NCBI GenBank assembly: GCA_004553095.1
Contig: SFMJ01000088.1
Span: forward strand, 1-7,177
Direction: 5' to 3'
Length of the DNA stretch: 7,177 nucleotides
Origin: Bacteroidales bacterium
GTDB lineage: Bacteria > Bacteroidota > Bacteroidia > Bacteroidales > Muribaculaceae
Shown here one piece after another: positions 4,582 to 7,177 of the stretch. The notes under the pieces were generated by a model that saw only the letters and a program-made list of their open reading frames with translations, was not told the DNA's origin and did no database searches. Every line of letters starts with the position of its first letter. The first letter of the stretch is position 1. The position numbers and the translations under genes are program-made.

Positions 4582-7002
4582 CTAAAACTCTACATTCAGG
4601 CTTACATTAAACTGTCGACGTGTCAGGTAATTGGGCACGGCATAACGCATGCTGTTGACGTCGGTGACCCAATAATAACTACTTACATTAGAGATGTCAA
4701 GGAGGTTGAACACGTCAAAGCCGAGTATAATGCTCTTGAAATGTCGCAAGAAGTTGGTGGGGCGTTTCTTGTCGGAGGGTGCACCGACGAATTGCCAGCT
4801 GAGGCCGATATCGACACGTTTATAAGCCGGGGCACGGAAGTAGGTTTCCGAACGGCTGGTATGAGGCGGTGTCATGGTCAGACCATCGGAGAAGATGCCG
4901 CGAAGTGAGAATTTCAACTTCGGAAATTTCGGAAAGTAGTCGGTGAAGTAGAGATTGACGGCATAACGCTGGTCGCTGGGCAGGGGCACGTTCTTGCCAT
5001 TGAGTGTCTGCTGTGTCTTCATCAGCGAAAAACTGATCCACGAGTCGCTACCCTCGACGAACTGGCCGAAGAGTTTGAAGTCGAGCCCCATCACATATCC
5101 CTTAGAATCATTGACACCTGAGTAGTTGATCTTCAAGTTGTCATACTCGTAAGAGATAAGGTTTGCCATATTCTTGTAATATGCCTCGCCGGTGAGTTTG
5201 AAGGGGCGATTCATGGCGCGGAAGGTGTAGTCGGCACCGATGATCACCTGGATGCTTCGAGGCGATTTGATGTTACGATTGAGGGTAATGTAGCTATTCC
5301 CAAGATCATCTTCCACCGTCCGGCGATATTCCTTATAGAATGGTGACTGATAGTAGAGTCCTGCACCGATACGATAATACCAGTTGGGATAATTCACCGG
5401 GTTGAGTGAGAAGTTGACGCGAGGAGAAACCAACGACTCTTTGTTGAAACTATTGTAAGAATATCTCAATCCGGCGTTGAGTGTCATATAGGCGAAATTG
5501 CTGCTCAGGTAGAGGGCATCTTCGACATAGAAGTGGAAACGATGGATGGAGATATCTTGTTTTGAACTCAAGTTATAGATTAGATGCACACCCTCGGGGA
5601 TCGTCGGCAGACTATAACCGGCGGAGTCGCGCCATTCCCACTCCTTGGTGCGGTCGCGGAAATGCTCCCCCTGATAACCGACACCATACGAGAAATTGTT
5701 GATGCGATATTTCGTCGTACCCTTGAACGAGACCTGAATTACCGATGTTTTGAGTCGGTTGCGTGAGTGCTCCATATATTTACCGACACCCAATTCGCCG
5801 CCGATACCCTCGGCACCCGCCGTGCCCGCCTCATTGAGCCAATACTCGCCCGAGATGTCGTAGGTCACCAACTCATTGGAGAGGAAACCTGCCACACCGA
5901 GTGTAAAGGAGGTGGCTCGATTATGACGATAGGTGGCTTGCAAAGACCCGAGATATGTCTCGAATTTATCCTTCTCGAGGCCATCGAAATAGACCTTGAA
6001 ACTCTTGGCATTGTCCATCGTGCCGAAGGTAGTTTCGCGATCTTGCGGTTTGAAGTTGAAGTGGTTGATGGAGATATTGCCAAGGAGATTGATGGTCCAA
6101 CGGTCGTTGGGCTTATAGTTCATATTTGTCTGAAAATCAAGATAAGTAGGATCATATTCACCCTTAGTTTCCATCGAAGAGAGGAGCGAATTGTTCTTCT
6201 TGAATCGTATGCCGGAGAGTTGGGAGAATTTGCCGGTATTATTGCCGATGGTGAGCGACCCACCCATCAGGCTGAGGTCAACCGCCCCTTCGAAAGCCTC
6301 CGGTTCGCGATAGGTAATGTCGAGTGCTGACGACATCTTATCGGAATAACGAGCCGGAAAACCACCGGTAGAGAACTTGATATTACCCACCATATTGGGG
6401 TTGATCACACTCAGACCCTCCTGCTGACCGCTCCTCACTAACTGAGGACGATAGAGTTCCATACCATTGATATAGACCGAGTTCTCATCGAAAGAGCCTC
6501 CACGCACAGAGTATTGAGAACTCATCTCATTAGAGGAATTGACACCCGGCATGGTGGTGATAAGAGCCTCAACGCTACCTCCCGACACGTCGGGCGACAA
6601 CTTATAACTCTCCGTGTTGAGAGTCTGCATACCATTGCTATTCTGTCGATAGCCGATCACCTCGATCTCCTTAAGGTCGACATCAAGTGGATAAAGGCGT
6701 ATATTCAGAGTCAGTTCACCCTTGGGACGTATCAGTTTATGGTGCACTGCCTTAAAACCGATACAGCTATAGATCACCTCGAGGGTATCCTTTTGGGCCA
6801 TCGAGAGAGAATAATTACCCTTCAAGTCGGTGTTGGTACCGATTGCGCTGTTCGCCACACGCACGGTAGCAAACTCGATAGGCTTATCCTCGCTATCGAC
6901 CACCTTGCCCGAGATACGAACATTATCAGCCTTAGCAGAAAAGCAGAACCCGCAAATCAGGGTAACAACTACAACAAAACTATATAAAAACGTTTTATTC
7001 AT
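4582..7002 (-). CDS. TonB-dependent outer-membrane receptor with carboxypeptidase-regulatory-like N-terminal domain
   Basis: This 806-residue protein is an outer-membrane beta-barrel that imports a ligand using energy passed from TonB-ExbB-ExbD. Domains in order: a Sec signal peptide (about 1-25, ending SAKA before DN); a carboxypeptidase-regulatory-like beta-sandwich (about 28-102, VRISGKVVDSEDKPIEFATV); a TonB-box-like EIEVIG (about 112-117); and a plug domain (about 139-232, with ALITTMPGVNSS, YSVRGGSFDENSVYINGMEL and GGFPARYSDKMSSALDITYR). The rest is a barrel of alternating aromatic strands, ending FDVFNLLD, YAVPNYLTRRQFNVSLNVEF with the C-terminal Phe typical of outer-membrane barrels. 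At about 800 residues it is shorter than SusC proteins (about 1000), and no SusD gene is present, so it is not a glycan-locus SusC. The ligand is unknown. I start at the ATG 7002; the codon before it is an in-frame TTG at 7005, which is an unlikely start. A promoter candidate lies upstream and a terminator downstream, suggesting a single-gene unit. Confidence 0.93.
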   Translation of the reverse strand: MNKTFLYSFVVVVTLICGFCFSAKADNVRISGKVVDSEDKPIEFATVRVANSAIGTNTDLKGNYSLSMAQKDTLEVIYSCIGFKAVHHKLIRPKGELTLNIRLYPLDVDLKEIEVIGYRQNSNGMQTLNTESYKLSPDVSGGSVEALITTMPGVNSSNEMSSQYSVRGGSFDENSVYINGMELYRPQLVRSGQQEGLSVINPNMVGNIKFSTGGFPARYSDKMSSALDITYREPEAFEGAVDLSLMGGSLTIGNNTGKFSQLSGIRFKKNNSLLSSMETKGEYDPTYLDFQTNMNYKPNDRWTINLLGNISINHFNFKPQDRETTFGTMDNAKSFKVYFDGLEKDKFETYLGSLQATYRHNRATSFTLGVAGFLSNELVTYDISGEYWLNEAGTAGAEGIGGELGVGKYMEHSRNRLKTSVIQVSFKGTTKYRINNFSYGVGYQGEHFRDRTKEWEWRDSAGYSLPTIPEGVHLIYNLSSKQDISIHRFHFYVEDALYLSSNFAYMTLNAGLRYSYNSFNKESLVSPRVNFSLNPVNYPNWYYRIGAGLYYQSPFYKEYRRTVEDDLGNSYITLNRNIKSPRSIQVIIGADYTFRAMNRPFKLTGEAYYKNMANLISYEYDNLKINYSGVNDSKGYVMGLDFKLFGQFVEGSDSWISFSLMKTQQTLNGKNVPLPSDQRYAVNLYFTDYFPKFPKLKFSLRGIFSDGLTMTPPHTSRSETYFRAPAYKRVDIGLSWQFVGAPSDKKRPTNFLRHFKSIILGFDVFNLLDISNVSSYYWVTDVNSMRYAVPNYLTRRQFNVSLNVEF

Positions 7003-7027
7003 CAATAAAAAAACGTCATCCCCCCTC

Positions 7028-7061
7028 CAATATTATATTTCCCAAAGCATAATCCACCAAA
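7028..7061 (-). promoter_or_regulatory. Candidate promoter of the TonB-dependent receptor gene
   Basis: On the minus strand TTTG (7061-7058) is followed by TATAATATTG (7037-7028). The -7 element can be read as TAATATTG, seven of eight matches to TAnnTTTG with a 22-nt spacer, or as TATAATAT with a 20-nt spacer. Transcription would start near 7020, about 15-20 nt before the ATG at 7002. The leader carries GGAGGGGGGATGACG, where the ATG opens only a five-codon frame. Pattern match only. Confidence 0.4.
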
Positions 7062-7087
7062 TTTTTATGCACGAGTCCCCAATCCAT

Positions 7088-7115
7088 ACCCCTAATCAGT
7101 TAGAATCTTAGGGGT
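7088..7115. other. Inverted repeat in the upstream leader of the receptor gene
   Basis: ACCCCTAA (7088-7095) and TTAGGGGT (7108-7115) form a perfect 8-bp stem around a 12-nt loop. Neither strand has a T-tract after it, so it is not a normal intrinsic terminator. It lies about 90 bp upstream of the receptor ATG, upstream of the promoter candidate. Its role is unknown; it may be part of a dispersed intergenic element or the end of something beyond the window. Confidence 0.5.
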
Positions 7116-7177
7116 GGTGGCAGGGTGATTTGGAGATTGTAATCCGCCGGGCGACCCTCCGACCCTCAAAAATTTAA
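7116..7177. other. Gene-free right edge with tandem octamer
   Basis: No gene is supported here. The octamer CGACCCTC occurs twice in tandem (7152-7159 and 7160-7167), next to a GC-rich run (CCGCCGGGCG) that contrasts with the AT-rich sequence on both sides. On the minus strand one frame stays open from the window edge to a TAG at about 7093-7095, but the translation (for example GGSPGGLQSPN) looks low-complexity and proline/glycine-rich. I do not call it a gene. It could be part of a dispersed intergenic repeat. Confidence 0.35.

Noticed and set aside
5767..6330. 187-codon plus-strand open frame opposite the receptor gene
   Set aside because: Antisense shadow of the receptor plug and early barrel; no promoter, no recognisable protein.
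4582..7002. SusC-type glycan transporter or lipoprotein
   Set aside because: It is too short for SusC and no SusD follows. The cysteines in the signal peptide have Ile or Phe at -1, so there is no lipobox.
7003..7005. TTG at 7005 as start of the receptor
   Set aside because: An ATG follows directly at 7002 with a normal MNKTF signal-peptide start.
7093..7177. Partial gene entering from the right edge on the minus strand
   Set aside because: Only about 27 open codons, low-complexity Pro/Gly-rich translation and no family match.
1..7177. CRISPR array, transposon, tRNA or rRNA
   Set aside because: I saw no regularly spaced repeats beyond the two-copy 22-mer, no transposase or terminal inverted repeats, and no cloverleaf or ribosomal RNA sequence.

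Overview
The window looks like a chromosomal stretch from a gut-type or host-associated member of the order Bacteroidales (phylum Bacteroidota). The evidence is indirect but consistent. There is a TonB-dependent receptor with the Bacteroidota-style N-terminal carboxypeptidase-regulatory-like domain. There is a 453-residue histidyl-tRNA synthetase, and the signal peptides end in the 'SAQ' style. A cytosolic protein resembles a Bacteroides-type DUF family. The genes lack Shine-Dalgarno sequences and have A/T-rich upstream regions, and two promoter candidates resemble the Bacteroides -33/-7 pattern (TTTG, about 20 nt, TAnnTTTG). I cannot name a genus.

All five supported genes lie on the minus strand, so they read from right to left. 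The right edge (about 7062-7177) is a gene-free leader region with a hairpin and a short tandem octamer. A candidate promoter (7028-7061) then drives a complete outer-membrane TonB-dependent receptor (4582-7002). Its ATG is at 7002; the in-frame TTG three bases upstream is probably not the start. A 125-bp gap follows, holding a perfect 14-bp palindrome, a strong intrinsic terminator in the direction of transcription, and a promoter candidate overlapping that terminator. Next is hisS (3095-4456). A 63-bp spacer contains two competing hairpins. It is followed by a cytosolic protein of unknown function, probably DUF3843-like (1829-3031). An 86-bp gap with a 22-bp direct tandem repeat leads to a secreted histidine-type acid phosphatase, phytase/MINPP-like (480-1742). 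Last, 27 bp further on, is the start of a secreted protein of unknown function that runs off the left edge (1-452) and is visibly AT-richer than its neighbours.

Functionally this is a mixed neighbourhood rather than one pathway. It has one translation housekeeping enzyme, one outer-membrane uptake receptor without a SusD partner, one periplasmic or secreted phosphatase and two proteins of unknown role. The phosphatase and the left-edge secreted gene are close enough to be co-transcribed. The receptor appears to be a separate unit because of the terminator. I found no CRISPR array, mobile element, RNA gene or phage signature, and no convincing new defence or mobile system. The most unusual things are the RNA-structure switch-like spacer after hisS and the tandem repeat upstream of the phosphatase.
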